Assembly (NCBI GenBank): GCA_958296015.1
Contig: CATQIH010000023.1
Coordinates: 1 to 39,125 of the forward strand
Length of the DNA: 39,125 nt
DNA from: Cyclobacteriaceae bacterium
GTDB taxonomy: Bacteria > Bacteroidota > Bacteroidia > Cytophagales > Cyclobacteriaceae
Direction of reading: 5' to 3'
The translations under genes and the position numbers were made by a program. The notes under the pieces were generated by a model. The model saw only the letters and a program-made list of their open reading frames with translations, was not told the DNA's origin and ran no database searches. The first letter of the stretch is position 1, and every line of letters starts with the position of its first letter. Positions 9,190 through 17,338 of the stretch are shown one piece after another.

Positions 9190-9443
9190 GCATAATCTTA
9201 GATGGTGGGTCTTATGGCCCGCCACAAATTTTGAATTAATGAAAAGTAACCAAATCCGTCTTCGGGTCACAAGACCCGCAGAGGCAGGAGTATTTACGCA
9301 AATAGGCTAGGTGAAACCGTATCCTATTTTACTATAATGGGAGAACACGCTGGTGGTGGAGTAAAACTATCGACCGGTAAGCCACAGCAGAGAGTTAATA
9401 GCCGAGGGGAATGGCTTGGTGGCTACATCACATCAGAACCTTC
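9190..9443. other. Intergenic region between convergent genes, carrying a repeat doublet
   Basis: 254 bp between the tails of the oxidoreductase (+) and the histidine kinase (-). The first 100 bp hold two palindromic elements in opposite orientation (about 9204-9224 and 9263-9285). The remaining stretch, 9290-9440, shows a weak AAGCCA...TGGCTT inverted pair but no gene or RNA that I can recognise. Confidence 0.6.
9204..9285. repeat. REP-like doublet, shared with the 37.2 kb region
   Basis: Two copies of a short hairpin lie head to head. The second (9263-9285) has arms CGGGTC and GACCCG around loop ACAA, then CAGAGGC. It is identical over 23 bases to the reverse complement of 37225-37247. The first (about 9204-9224, gtgggtc...ggcccgccac) is a degenerate copy in the other orientation. 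The two-copy inverted layout matches the BIME arrangement of REP elements. Confidence 0.75.
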
Positions 9444-11042
9444 CTAGGCTAGGACAGGACGTTTGTTTGGAATACGAATGGTAAACGTAGTGCCTTTCCC
9501 TTTCTTACTCTCAACATCTATGCTTCCATCCAGTTTGTCGATGGCTTGCCTGACAATATACAACCCCAGGCCCGAACCCTCCGATATTGATGCAGCCCGG
9601 AAAAACATATCGAAAATTTTGGACAAAAACTCGGAGTCAATACCAATGCCATTGTCACGAATTGTTAGCAATGCCTCTTTTTCCGAAACATCAATATTAA
9701 AATCCAGCACATTGGTTTCTTCCTGCAAGTTCATGTATTTGACTGCATTGGAGATGATATTTCTGATGATCACATTGATTCTGAACTCATCGCTGTAAAA
9801 GGCTTCGGGCTGGTTGATTTGCACAGAAAGCCTGATCTTTTCCCAATGAAGATAGTGCTCTATTTCCTCGTAACATGCGGCAATAATTTCTTCGAAAACA
9901 ATTGGGGTATTAACAATCTCAGTTTTCAGGATTTTCGCATGGTGAAGGATAGAAAGAATGATATCGTCCAGTTTTCCTACCCGGCTCTCAATCATCTGGA
10001 AATACTGTTCTTTGGCTGGCGCATCGTTTTCCAGCTTAATCAGGTTGAGCAAGCCCCGCATAGAGCTTAGCGGAGCTTTCAGATCATGGGAGACCTTATA
10101 GACATAATTGTCAAGCTCGTAATTTCGCTTTTCCAGTTCAAAAAGCGTGTTCTTTAGTTCTTTTTCAAACTGAATGCGGTCGCTGACATTTCTGATCACC
10201 GCAAGCAGTCCGATAGTTTCATCCTTATCGTTTTTGAGCACCTGGTTGGTAGCTTCTACAATGATTTCTTCACCGGCACGGAGTTTATGGATAATCCGCA
10301 CCTCACACACACCTTCCTCTGCCAGTTGCTGCATTGCGATCTTTTCATCTTCATCGTTAATCCATATGGAGGTATACGCTTCACTCAGCGGCCTGCCAAA
10401 TACTTCCTCTTTTTGCAACCCATACAAACGTTCGGCCCCGGCGTTCCAGTAGTTAATATGGTGGCGGCTGTCCAGTCCAACAATGACATCATTCACATGA
10501 GAGAGAATGTAAGTATTGAATCGCAGCAGATCTTTAGAAAACTTTTCGTTGGTAATATCCCGGCGAACAGCTATATATTCAACAGGAATGCCCTTCTCCT
10601 CAGCAAGAGGGGTAATGGACATATTTATCCAAACAAAAGAACCATCCTTGGTCTTGTTCTGAATTTCACCCTGCCAGATATTGCCTTTGGAAATCGTATC
10701 CCACATCTCGGCAAAAAAAGCTTCGGAATGGTAGCCGGAGTTAACCCAGTTGGCACTCTTTCCGATAAGTTCTTCTTTAGGATACTTTGTCAACTGGCAA
10801 AACTTGTCGCTTACGTACGTCATGATGCCCTGGTTATTCGTAATGACAACAACAGTATTCTGGCCAAGTATATCATGGATGTGTGAGGTTCTTCTCAAAG
10901 TTGCCTCCAGGCTGGCTTCATGTTCCTGGTGAAGTCTGATAATATCTTCCTGCTCAGCCACACGTGCGTTTAGTTTATCGTAGGATTTCTGCCGTTGGGC
11001 TACTTCCTGATCTTCTTCTGTATCCTTTTGAGGTTTTTCCAT
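9444..11042 (-). CDS. PAS-PAS sensor histidine kinase, cytoplasmic, orphan
   Basis: 532 residues from the ATG at 11042 (543 if the ATG at 11075 is used). In the longer numbering: a short coiled coil at about 20-60; PAS domain at about 64-175 (FVWINMSITPLAEE and YIAVRRDITNEKF, the PAC tail); second PAS at about 183-300; HisKA with the phospho-acceptor H330 in YKVSHDLKAPLSSMRG; and HATPase_c at about 430-540 with IIRNIISNAVKY (N box), IRDNGIGI (G1) and GSGLGLYIVRQA (G2). There is no transmembrane segment, so it is probably soluble and senses an internal signal. No response regulator gene is adjacent, so its output partner is unknown. Confidence 0.93.
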   Translation of the reverse strand: MEKPQKDTEEDQEVAQRQKSYDKLNARVAEQEDIIRLHQEHEASLEATLRRTSHIHDILGQNTVVVITNNQGIMTYVSDKFCQLTKYPKEELIGKSANWVNSGYHSEAFFAEMWDTISKGNIWQGEIQNKTKDGSFVWINMSITPLAEEKGIPVEYIAVRRDITNEKFSKDLLRFNTYILSHVNDVIVGLDSRHHINYWNAGAERLYGLQKEEVFGRPLSEAYTSIWINDEDEKIAMQQLAEEGVCEVRIIHKLRAGEEIIVEATNQVLKNDKDETIGLLAVIRNVSDRIQFEKELKNTLFELEKRNYELDNYVYKVSHDLKAPLSSMRGLLNLIKLENDAPAKEQYFQMIESRVGKLDDIILSILHHAKILKTEIVNTPIVFEEIIAACYEEIEHYLHWEKIRLSVQINQPEAFYSDEFRINVIIRNIISNAVKYMNLQEETNVLDFNIDVSEKEALLTIRDNGIGIDSEFLSKIFDMFFRAASISEGSGLGLYIVRQAIDKLDGSIDVESKKGKGTTFTIRIPNKRPVLA

Positions 11043-11260
11043 ATCAATACGGTTCGCTAAAAACAGAACAATCATGTAATCAGAAAGCTATAACAATAGG
11101 CAGCTTCTTAGCGTAAGCAGTTCTGTTCTGCAATATGTTGTATAACTTAGAAAATACAACACCTTACCAAAACTATTGTTTTGTCTTTTCACAACTTTTG
11201 TTAAACAAATAGCTACTCGAAAGTCTACATTTTTGGTTAAAATAAATAGCTCAATTGCGT

Positions 11261-11641
11261 TTATTCAGCATAGAAATCGTGTAACAATGTAAAAAAACTC
11301 TCCCCCCATCCTGTGGTGATATGATCAAAATCTTGTTCCGGAATATTGGTATGCCTGAGTTCTACAGATGTTTCCTGTCCTTTGGGGTGCAGTTTGAAGG
11401 TAACAATAGATGCTTCCGGCTGGTCGCCAAAATACCATTGCTGCACAATCTTTTTATTTTCTTCGAAAGTGATATTTCTACCAGAGATACTCCCGTCAAA
11501 CATCGTAAATTCCGAACCAGGCTCAGTAGACATTTCCGCCTGTTCTCCGGTCCATAGCTCAATAGTAAATGGGTTGGTCAGGGCCATATAAACCTCCTCG
11601 GGCGATGCTGGCAAAACATAGTATTTTTTATAATCTTTCAT
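11261..11641 (-). CDS. SRPBCC/AHSA1-type START-like domain protein
   Basis: 126 residues. The start MKDYKKYYVLPASPEEVYMALTNP and motifs FTIELWTGEQAEMS, GSEFTMFDGSISGRN, IVQQWYFGD and the C-terminal GWGESFFTLLHDFY are typical of the AHSA1 (activator of Hsp90 ATPase homologue 1-like) branch of the SRPBCC fold. These are small cytosolic ligand-binding helix-grip proteins of mostly unknown ligand. It lies upstream of the histidine kinase on the same strand, with a 186-bp AT-rich gap, so it probably has its own promoter. Confidence 0.88.
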   Translation of the reverse strand: MKDYKKYYVLPASPEEVYMALTNPFTIELWTGEQAEMSTEPGSEFTMFDGSISGRNITFEENKKIVQQWYFGDQPEASIVTFKLHPKGQETSVELRHTNIPEQDFDHITTGWGESFFTLLHDFYAE

Positions 11642-11723
11642 GCGTGTAAAAAGTCGATCTTTTTGATTAAACTACCTTGCAAAACTAAGAATACACACCC
11701 TACAAACATGAATAGCCGCCGAA

Positions 11724-12605
11724 AATATCTTCAGAAATGTCATCATCTACGACAAAGCAAGTAAGCTACTGTAAACCTGGGGCATGGCTTATCCGGGTGG
11801 ACATGGGCTTGGCATTTTTGATGAAGGAGAAGATGTGCTGCTGATCTGCGATCATGAACTGGGCTGGGTAGACAAAACTACTACCGATGGCAGGCTGATC
11901 ATGACCTTGCTGACGCGCTGGATAGAGCAAGGGGTTTCTTTCAATAAAAAGGTGGCTGAAGTAGTTGCCAGCGAAGATGTGCAGGCGATACTGAACACCC
12001 TGGTTGACCCTGATGCCAACAAAAGTGAAATGGAGCAGCGGCTGGCTTCAGAAGTGACTCCAGCCAGTGAAGACATCCTTAACCAGCTTGAGCAATCAAG
12101 GGTGCGGATCAGAGCATTGGCCGCGGGGGTACACTGGTTGCAGGCTAACTTTTCTCATGGCAAAGCAGCAGACACGCTGATCCGCGCTCTGGTAGAAGTG
12201 TCAGAGCAACTCACCTGGCTAGATCTGGGTGGATCTTCCGTAACTGATGCAGCACTACCCGACCTGCAAAAATGCATCAACCTAACCCGTTTACACCTGG
12301 AAAATACGGCGGTCACAGACAAGGGGATGGAATACATCAAGGAACTACCTCACTTGGAATACCTCATACGGCACTTCCATAAGTGATGCAGGTATCCGGC
12401 AACTAAGTAGCCTGAAAAACTTGCGCCACCTTTATTTGTGGCAAACCCAGGTTACCAAAGGAGGTGTAAGCAAACTTCAGCAGGCACTACCCTCGTTAAA
12501 TATCAACTTGGGTTTTGCGCAAGAAGCGGAACAAACAGCAGGAAAAAATACAGCAACAGCCGAAATCCCCGGCAAGCCTACCGCGGGCTCAGGCAATAAG
12601 CTTTG
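11724..12605 (+). pseudogene. Chimeric pseudogene: NHL beta-propeller fragment joined to a cytochrome-type/leucine-rich-repeat protein fragment
   Basis: From 11724 one frame reads as an NHL-type propeller (NVIIYDKASKLL, then an in-frame TAA at 11772, then TWGMAYPGGHGLGIFDEG and DHELGWVDKTTTDGR). At about 11903 it passes in frame into a different family: LLTRWIEQGVSFNKKVAEV is typical of the region after the haem domain in planctomycete-type c-cytochromes. LRR units follow (LTWLDLGGSSVTDAALPDL, LTRLHLENTAVTDKGMEYI). The frame is lost near 12364, where it meets a stop at 12384, while the next frame continues the LRRs (YGTSISDAGIRQLSSLKNL, LRHLYLWQTQVTKGGV) to a stop at 12605. About five bases seem lost at the shift. 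Both partners are truncated, the propeller at both ends and the other protein at its N-terminus. The family naming is from recall of motifs; the nonsense codon and frameshift are visible directly. Confidence 0.72.
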
Positions 12606-12622
12606 AGGCTTCATGACTGATG

Positions 12623-12778
12623 CTATTTGATGCCATTGTCTTCGAGTATTTTGACAACAGGCTCTATCAGAGCACTATACTCCTCTTCTAAAATATCGCC
12701 TTCCAGCAGCATCTTGGTATAAATTGCCTTGATCGCCATTAACTTCTCCAAAGGATCTACCGGTTTTTCGTCACTCAT
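12623..12778 (-). CDS. 51-residue SHOCT-like small protein
   Basis: The ATG at 12778 opens a 51-codon frame: MSDEKPVDPLEKLMAIKAIY, then a stretch ending LEEEYSALIEPVVKILEDNG. The pattern of a leading DPLEKL, a helix, a GDILEEEY turn and a second helix resembles the SHOCT (short C-terminal oligomerisation) two-helix module, here with almost nothing else. The leader before the ATG (revcomp ttacgtaaaacaaaaggataaaag) is A-rich and contains an AAAGGA Shine-Dalgarno-like stretch. It sits intact between two decayed genes, so it may be live or may be a fragment. The SHOCT resemblance is an inference. Confidence 0.55.
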   Translation of the reverse strand: MSDEKPVDPLEKLMAIKAIYTKMLLEGDILEEEYSALIEPVVKILEDNGIK

Positions 12779-12947
12779 CTTTTATCCTTTTGTTTTACGT
12801 AAAGTTACTCATGTGTTTAAAATAGTGCACTATCTTTTCAGCCTTTGAAGCAAGATGATGTTAGTCAAGGGTAGATTTTGACCAAAAAAACAAATGACAA
12901 ACCTGCTAAAGCAGCCGCGTCCACAGTGGATAGCTTTAAACATCATA

Positions 12948-13291
12948 CTAAAGTATGCCTGGCATGGATATGCAAAGCACAATCTTAGTAGTGGTTTTTT
13001 CCTTTCCAGATATACGCTTCAAAACTTTCTTAGCTCCGCGTATACCTCTGCTTTGCAGCGAGGTACAAGTTTTCTCGCGTTTCTTACGCAGCGCATTCAA
13101 TGTCTTTCCGTCGTAAAAATTACCATCCGAATCAGTAGGTATGTTAGTAATCCCAAGATCAACGCCGATACAATCATCAAATTCCTGTTCCTGTTCGTTC
13201 GGAACATCACATGTTTGAAGCAGGTAAAGCGATACTGTTCCTGGTACCGTTGAAAGCGAACAGACTGATACGTCTTCCGTATAAGATTATC
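12948..13291 (-). pseudogene. tnpB: TnpB remnant (IS200/IS605-type accessory nuclease fragment)
   Basis: On the minus strand a frame open from about 13291 to a TAG at 12948-12950 reads LYLLQTCDVPNEQEQEFDDC, IGVDLGITNIPTDSDGNFYD, GKTLNALRKKREKT, SRGIRGAKKVLKRISGKEKT. This is the strand leading into RuvC-I of TnpB, with the catalytic Asp in GVDLGITN, followed by the characteristic basic segment. The rest (RuvC-II, zinc ribbon, RuvC-III) and the N-terminus are missing, so it cannot be active. The longer open frame at 13097-13519 on the same strand is in another register and is not the protein. It abuts a truncated OmpA gene on one side and the chimeric pseudogene on the other. Confidence 0.8.
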
Positions 13292-13340
13292 CAACAGTAG
13301 AAGCAATTCATCAGCCTGGGGCGGTGCGTCCAGGCAATTA

Positions 13341-13367
13341 CAGCCCAGAGTTTGAAGCCCTGGGCTG
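13341..13367. repeat. Imperfect palindrome beside the TnpB remnant
   Basis: Arms CAGCCCAGAG (13341-13350) and CCCTGGGCTG (13358-13367), with one mismatch, around a 7-nt loop. It could be a leftover terminal hairpin of the transposon or an independent REP-like element; nothing in the sequence decides between these. Confidence 0.5.
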
Positions 13368-13494
13368 AAAGGATATGATAAACAAGATTCAATCAGCATA
13401 TGACTGAACTTACATACTAATCGGTGCTGTTGTAGCTCAGGCACACGAACCGGAAATAGACTGTACGATAACAAGTAGAACAATAGCAACACAC

Positions 13495-13536
13495 ACCACT
13501 CATGGCTGATTATGCACAACCTGAGTGGTTTTTTTA
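13495..13536 (+). terminator. Rho-independent terminator-like hairpin
   Basis: A stem of about 8 bp, ACCACTCA pairing with TGAGTGGT across a 19-nt loop, is followed directly by six to seven T residues. This is a canonical intrinsic terminator shape on the plus strand. No intact plus-strand gene lies just upstream. It may be a relic of a deleted gene, or it may end a short transcript crossing 13370-13495. The T-run overlaps the start of the truncated OmpA frame. Confidence 0.6.
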
Positions 13537-13539
13537 TGT

Positions 13540-14040
13540 GCTGATCAGTTTGTATTGTCCAAAGACGGATATATCAGCAAGACAGTGACACTCAATGATG
13601 CGCTAAGTCAGCCTGGGCAGATAGATCTACAGGAAAAAATGGATATTACGCTGGTGAGACTCGACCTCAACGCTGATCTGGGGAAGCTCTACGACATCAA
13701 ACCCATTTACTTTGATTTGGGTAAATACAATATTCGTCCGGATGCTGCTGTGGAAATGGACAAGGTTGTGAGCATCATGAAAGAAAACCCCACCATTGAG
13801 ATAGACCTTGGTGTGCATACGGATGCCAGGTGGAGCAGTGCTTCCAACGCGCGTTTGTCAGAGAAAAGGGCCAAATCATCGGTAGATTACTTTATCAAAC
13901 AAGGCATTAGCAAGAGCAGGCTCACCCTCAAAGGGTATGGTGAAACCCAGCTAATTAACCGCTGTGCCGATGGTATCAAATGTACGGAAGAAGAGCATCA
14001 GCAAAACTGTCGTACCGAATTTAAGATCACAAAGTATTGA
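13540..14040 (+). pseudogene. 3' fragment of an OmpA-family outer-membrane protein gene
   Basis: The frame reads FVLSKDGYISKTVTLND (the end of a preceding carboxypeptidase-like domain), then YDIKPIYFDLGKYNIRPDAA, VDYFIKQGISKSRLTLKGYG and the C-terminus CRTEFKITKY. The last ~120 residues are a complete OmpA-C peptidoglycan-binding domain with the HTD...NARLSEKRA motif. In Bacteroidota this domain normally ends a protein of several hundred residues with a signal peptide and PD40 repeats. Here the coding match stops at about 13540, at a terminator-like hairpin; the only upstream start is a GTG at 13525 that gives no signal peptide. I read it as a 5'-deleted gene, probably non-functional. Confidence 0.75.
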
Positions 14041-14186
14041 ATTTGATCTCATACCCTACATAGGTACATGTGCTATCATACATGCATATTTCACTGTTAA
14101 AACAGGATTGAACACTAGATTATAGTACTTTTTATATATATTATTTAGCCTTTTGACGAAGGTGATATTTTACAACAAGTAGTTAT

Positions 14187-14232
14187 CCGCGTAAGCAGTT
14201 TATAAGCTACTTATGCGGAAGGGTGTTTTTTT
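14187..14232 (+). terminator. Probable terminator hairpin after the OmpA fragment
   Basis: Arms CCGCGTAAGCAG (14187-14198) and CTACTTATGCGG (14207-14218) pair with two G-T wobbles around an 8-nt loop; a run of eight T follows at 14225. The gap between stem and T-run (6 nt) is longer than ideal. The surrounding 14041-14322 region holds nothing else that I can recognise. Confidence 0.5.
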
Positions 14233-14322
14233 TGGCAAGGCATATTCTTTGTTGTTTTTCAGGTAGTTTCACGCATCACCGGGGCATTCCCATTGATGTT
14301 CTCACCTTTTAAAATTACTGAT

Positions 14323-15597
14323 ATGTCAAAGAAAAAGAAGAAAGTAAAAGCTATTTCGCCAAAGCAACAGGAAGCCCAATACCGGAATGCTTATCTGCGC
14401 AAGCTAACTGCCCTTGCCGAATCTATAGGAGGAGAAGATTTTCAGTTGCTCACTGGGCCGGCTTTGCTCCGACAGATGTTTGAACTGCGTTTCAGGAATG
14501 GAAACGTCGTACCGGTTACTTCAGACATACCGGCATCGGCACTGACGTTTGCCAGGGTATACCTTGATAAAGCACTTAGCACTTACAACACAGAACTTTA
14601 TGAAGGAGGACCTACCATACCACTGCGCGATTTTGTAAGCTTTGGTCAAACCCTCTACTTCTTTCTGAGTGCTGAGGGAACGTACCAGCCATCAGAAATA
14701 CTGCGCCAGCGGTTCGATCACTATATTAAAAGTATAGAAAAGGAGGGTATCCCCTATTATAAAATTCACGACGCACTTTGGTTTTCTATCCTGGGCATCA
14801 GTGAAATGGACAGCCGGTTGTACTGGATGAACCACAAGTTTGTCAACGACAACGATTATCCCAGCAATCAATTTCAATTGCATTCGGTTCGTCCGCCACA
14901 GAAGAGAATCTGTATCAATGGCAAATCCAGAATTGTGTACCGTGCAGGATGGGCTGTTCCCAATGATGGGCCCATCTGGCTTACCTTGGACAAATCGCTG
15001 TTTGATCCTACTCATCCTGAGGGTCAGACACAAGTACCTGTTTACATTCAACCTCACGCGATGCATCGTATGAGTGAGCGGCTGGATTGTATTCAGAAAA
15101 CCTTACAGCATTATTACTTGTTCGTTAGCCTGCTCAAGCCTGTAGTTGTTCAAAACCAAAACGGTCAATTGCTGATTGCTTATCAATACGGCGATCATAA
15201 GCTGGGGTATCTGCTGGTAGATTTGGTAGAAGACATGCTGCTGATACGCACCTTCCTGTTTTTGACCATGGACAGCACTCCCGAAGGCAAAGCACTTCAG
15301 GATGCGGTAGGGTTGGAAGCTGTAGATAAAAAATACCTGGCCATCGACCGCCTGAGTACTTTTGTCAACTCCGATATCAACGACTCACCAGATGTCAAAC
15401 AACATTTTCTGGAAGCAGGCTGCCATGATTTGTTCTCTATGGACAACTTTGCATTACCTTCAGAAAAACCGTTTGAGCTGGCGCAATACATAAGATCATA
15501 CCTGGATGTTTCCAAAGCAAAAAACAGCGATGTAACAGACGAAGAGCCAGTATCAACATATGAGGATATGGAAACTACCTATCAGGGCGTAGCCTGA
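14323..15597 (+). CDS. Unrecognised 424-residue protein (lysine-rich start)
   Basis: I chose the ATG at 14323 (MSKKKKKVKAISPKQQEAQY); in-frame ATG 14296 and TTG 14293 are alternatives. There is no signal peptide or transmembrane segment, so it is probably cytosolic. The basic head leads into a helical region, then YHKIHD-like residues around IPYYKIHDALWFSILGISEM, a middle reading PVYIQPHAMHRMSERLDCIQ and a C-terminal half with GYLLVDLVEDMLLIRTFLFL. The PHAMHRMSERL stretch recalls conserved H/R motifs of small prokaryotic nuclease-like or toxin-like domains, but I cannot assign it. The tail is low-complexity acidic. The frame is long and clean, and the gene converges with the GH130 gene, overlapping it by 16 bp. 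Confidence 0.8.
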   Translation: MSKKKKKVKAISPKQQEAQYRNAYLRKLTALAESIGGEDFQLLTGPALLRQMFELRFRNGNVVPVTSDIPASALTFARVYLDKALSTYNTELYEGGPTIPLRDFVSFGQTLYFFLSAEGTYQPSEILRQRFDHYIKSIEKEGIPYYKIHDALWFSILGISEMDSRLYWMNHKFVNDNDYPSNQFQLHSVRPPQKRICINGKSRIVYRAGWAVPNDGPIWLTLDKSLFDPTHPEGQTQVPVYIQPHAMHRMSERLDCIQKTLQHYYLFVSLLKPVVVQNQNGQLLIAYQYGDHKLGYLLVDLVEDMLLIRTFLFLTMDSTPEGKALQDAVGLEAVDKKYLAIDRLSTFVNSDINDSPDVKQHFLEAGCHDLFSMDNFALPSEKPFELAQYIRSYLDVSKAKNSDVTDEEPVSTYEDMETTYQGVA

Positions 15598-16727
15598 GGC
15601 ATAACAGCTACGGCTACCTTCGAATCGGCACAGCCATAATATAGAAACCACTGCTTTTTGAACAAGACCAGTCCTTCTATAAAGACTGTGCCAGCAGGAT
15701 ACTGACCGCTTTTTTCAAAAGGCTCGGAGGGTACCAGAAAAGGTTCATCGAGCCGATCTACAAATTTTGTCGGGTCTGTGGCATTAAACAGGGCCTGGCC
15801 AGCGCAGTAGGTATTGGCAGTATAAGCGGTATCTCTGCCAATGCCGGGCTTATTTTTGCCATTGTAAAACAAAACAATGCCAGCATCGGTCACCACTGCC
15901 GGAGGTCCGCACTCCGTGAGGTCGCTGTCGAAGTAGCCGGGGCGGGGCGACATCAGTTCCAGCAACTCACCATCTTCGTCTACCAGCGGCTTCCAGTCGG
16001 TCAGGTTAGTGGAGGTAGCCGCATACACATGGTGCTCGCCCCAGTAGATCCAGTAGGTACCGTTGATGCGCGCAATGGTCTGCTTGCCGTCTGCCACTTT
16101 GGTGATGAGCGACGCTGATTTGCTGGCCATGTTCAGAAATTTTCCATCATAAGCATCTTCAAAGGCCGGGCCGTGCTTGGTCCAGTCGGTCAGGTTGGTA
16201 GAAGTAGCCACACCAATGCGGGGTGTGTCCTTGTTCCACTGCGTATACAGCATCACATACATCCCAACTTCGGTCACTGCCACCCGAGGGTCTTCGCAGC
16301 CGCCGGTCCACTCATATTTTTTCTGTTGGTCATTGGCAGGAAACAGTACTGGCATCTTTTGGCGGTTCATATGGATACCATCGGCACTGGCTGCTAGTCC
16401 AATCCGGGACGTGCGTTCACCAATGGCTACACCAGAGCGGTCTTCTGCCCGGTAGAGGACGTAGATACTGTCTCCCATAACCGTAGCCGCAGGATTGAAC
16501 GTATCGTTGGCTTCCCAGGCGATTGTTTTCTGGCTCATGGGATCAATAAAAGTTGAAGAAGCGTTGGGAGAAATGACCGGATTTACATGAGCAGGTCGCT
16601 CAAAAGGCACCATCGCCCATGCTGGAAACGGAGTGTCTTGTATTTGCTGCGAAGTATGCTGCTGATGTAGCTTGCAGCCTGCTACGGATAACAGAAACGC
16701 CAGGCTGTAGATGAAAGATTTTCTCAT
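15582..16727 (-). CDS. GH130-like lipoprotein (beta-mannoside hydrolase/phosphorylase family)
   Basis: 381 residues with a lipoprotein signal (MRKSFIYSLAFLLSVAGCKL). The five-bladed propeller signature of GH130 is present: FNPAATVMGDSIYVLYRAED, SRIGLAASADGIHM, CEDPRVAVTEVGMYVMLYTQ, IGVATSTNLTDWTKHGPAF. The catalytic Asp of the family lies in the conserved EDPR-type stretch. Cytosolic GH130 enzymes are mannoside phosphorylases; exported Bacteroides members act as beta-1,2-mannosidases. Export here favours hydrolysis, but that is inference. The family assignment rests on motif recall; GH43/GH32-like propellers are the alternative. It converges with the orphan gene at 14323 and diverges from vanZ. 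Confidence 0.82.
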   Translation of the reverse strand: MRKSFIYSLAFLLSVAGCKLHQQHTSQQIQDTPFPAWAMVPFERPAHVNPVISPNASSTFIDPMSQKTIAWEANDTFNPAATVMGDSIYVLYRAEDRSGVAIGERTSRIGLAASADGIHMNRQKMPVLFPANDQQKKYEWTGGCEDPRVAVTEVGMYVMLYTQWNKDTPRIGVATSTNLTDWTKHGPAFEDAYDGKFLNMASKSASLITKVADGKQTIARINGTYWIYWGEHHVYAATSTNLTDWKPLVDEDGELLELMSPRPGYFDSDLTECGPPAVVTDAGIVLFYNGKNKPGIGRDTAYTANTYCAGQALFNATDPTKFVDRLDEPFLVPSEPFEKSGQYPAGTVFIEGLVLFKKQWFLYYGCADSKVAVAVMPQATP

Positions 16728-16847
16728 AGGTTTTGTGTATAGTAAAACATCAGCCTGGCAATAAAGTGAACCGCTTGGCTGTTGTCTATGTCAAAGATAA
16801 AACATTTAGTGTTGAACCTGTTAAAGATATATACTTGGAATGCAAAC

Positions 16848-17300
16848 ATGAGAAAAACGGTGTTTATTATTTTTACCATTTGCTACCTGGTGGTGGCTGC
16901 CTGGCTATTATTTTTTTCTTCCATGACACGTCATTATTACCCGTCTGATAGCCACGGAGAGGTATCCCTCATCCCGTTTCATACCATCATCCATTATTTT
17001 ACCAAAGTGATACAGACAAAGCGTTTGTCTGTGGTTTATGATATGTTGTTTAATGTAGCAGGAAATATTCTGTTGTTTATTCCTCTGGGTTTGATCATAC
17101 ATCAACTCAAGCCATGCGAGAACCGTTGGTATATTCCTTTGCTTTATAGTGCGGTGATCAGTCTGTGCGTTGAAACCACGCAGTTATTAACCCACATAGG
17201 AGAGTTTGATGTAGACGACATCATATTGAATACCCTGGGCTGCGGATTGGGCTTTATGGCCTGGAGGCATGTGCCGCGTTTGTTTCGGCAAAAATGTTGA
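16848..17300 (+). CDS. VanZ-family membrane protein
   Basis: 150 residues from ATG 16848 (an in-frame ATG at 16782 gives a less hydrophobic 22-residue extension). Four hydrophobic segments are visible. VanZ-family motifs: SLIPFHTI, FNVAGNILLFIPLGLI, CVETTQLLTHIGEFDVDDIILNT (E...Q...GxFDxDDxxLN) and GLGFMAW. VanZ confers low-level teicoplanin resistance in Tn1546; most chromosomal homologues have no assigned role. It sits alone on the plus strand between minus-strand carbohydrate genes. Confidence 0.9.
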   Translation: MRKTVFIIFTICYLVVAAWLLFFSSMTRHYYPSDSHGEVSLIPFHTIIHYFTKVIQTKRLSVVYDMLFNVAGNILLFIPLGLIIHQLKPCENRWYIPLLYSAVISLCVETTQLLTHIGEFDVDDIILNTLGCGLGFMAWRHVPRLFRQKC

Positions 17301-17338
17301 TGAATACAAGAAAAATGAAGTATTAAACATACTTCACA

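Noticed and set aside
10287-10886. 199-residue plus-strand ORF
   Set aside because: Antisense to the PAS domains of the histidine kinase; no recognisable product.
12894-13253. 119-residue plus-strand ORF
   Set aside because: It is antisense to the TnpB remnant and has no family features.
13097-13519. 140-residue minus-strand ORF as a gene
   Set aside because: It overlaps the TnpB remnant in a different frame; the TnpB frame gives recognisable motifs while this one gives none.
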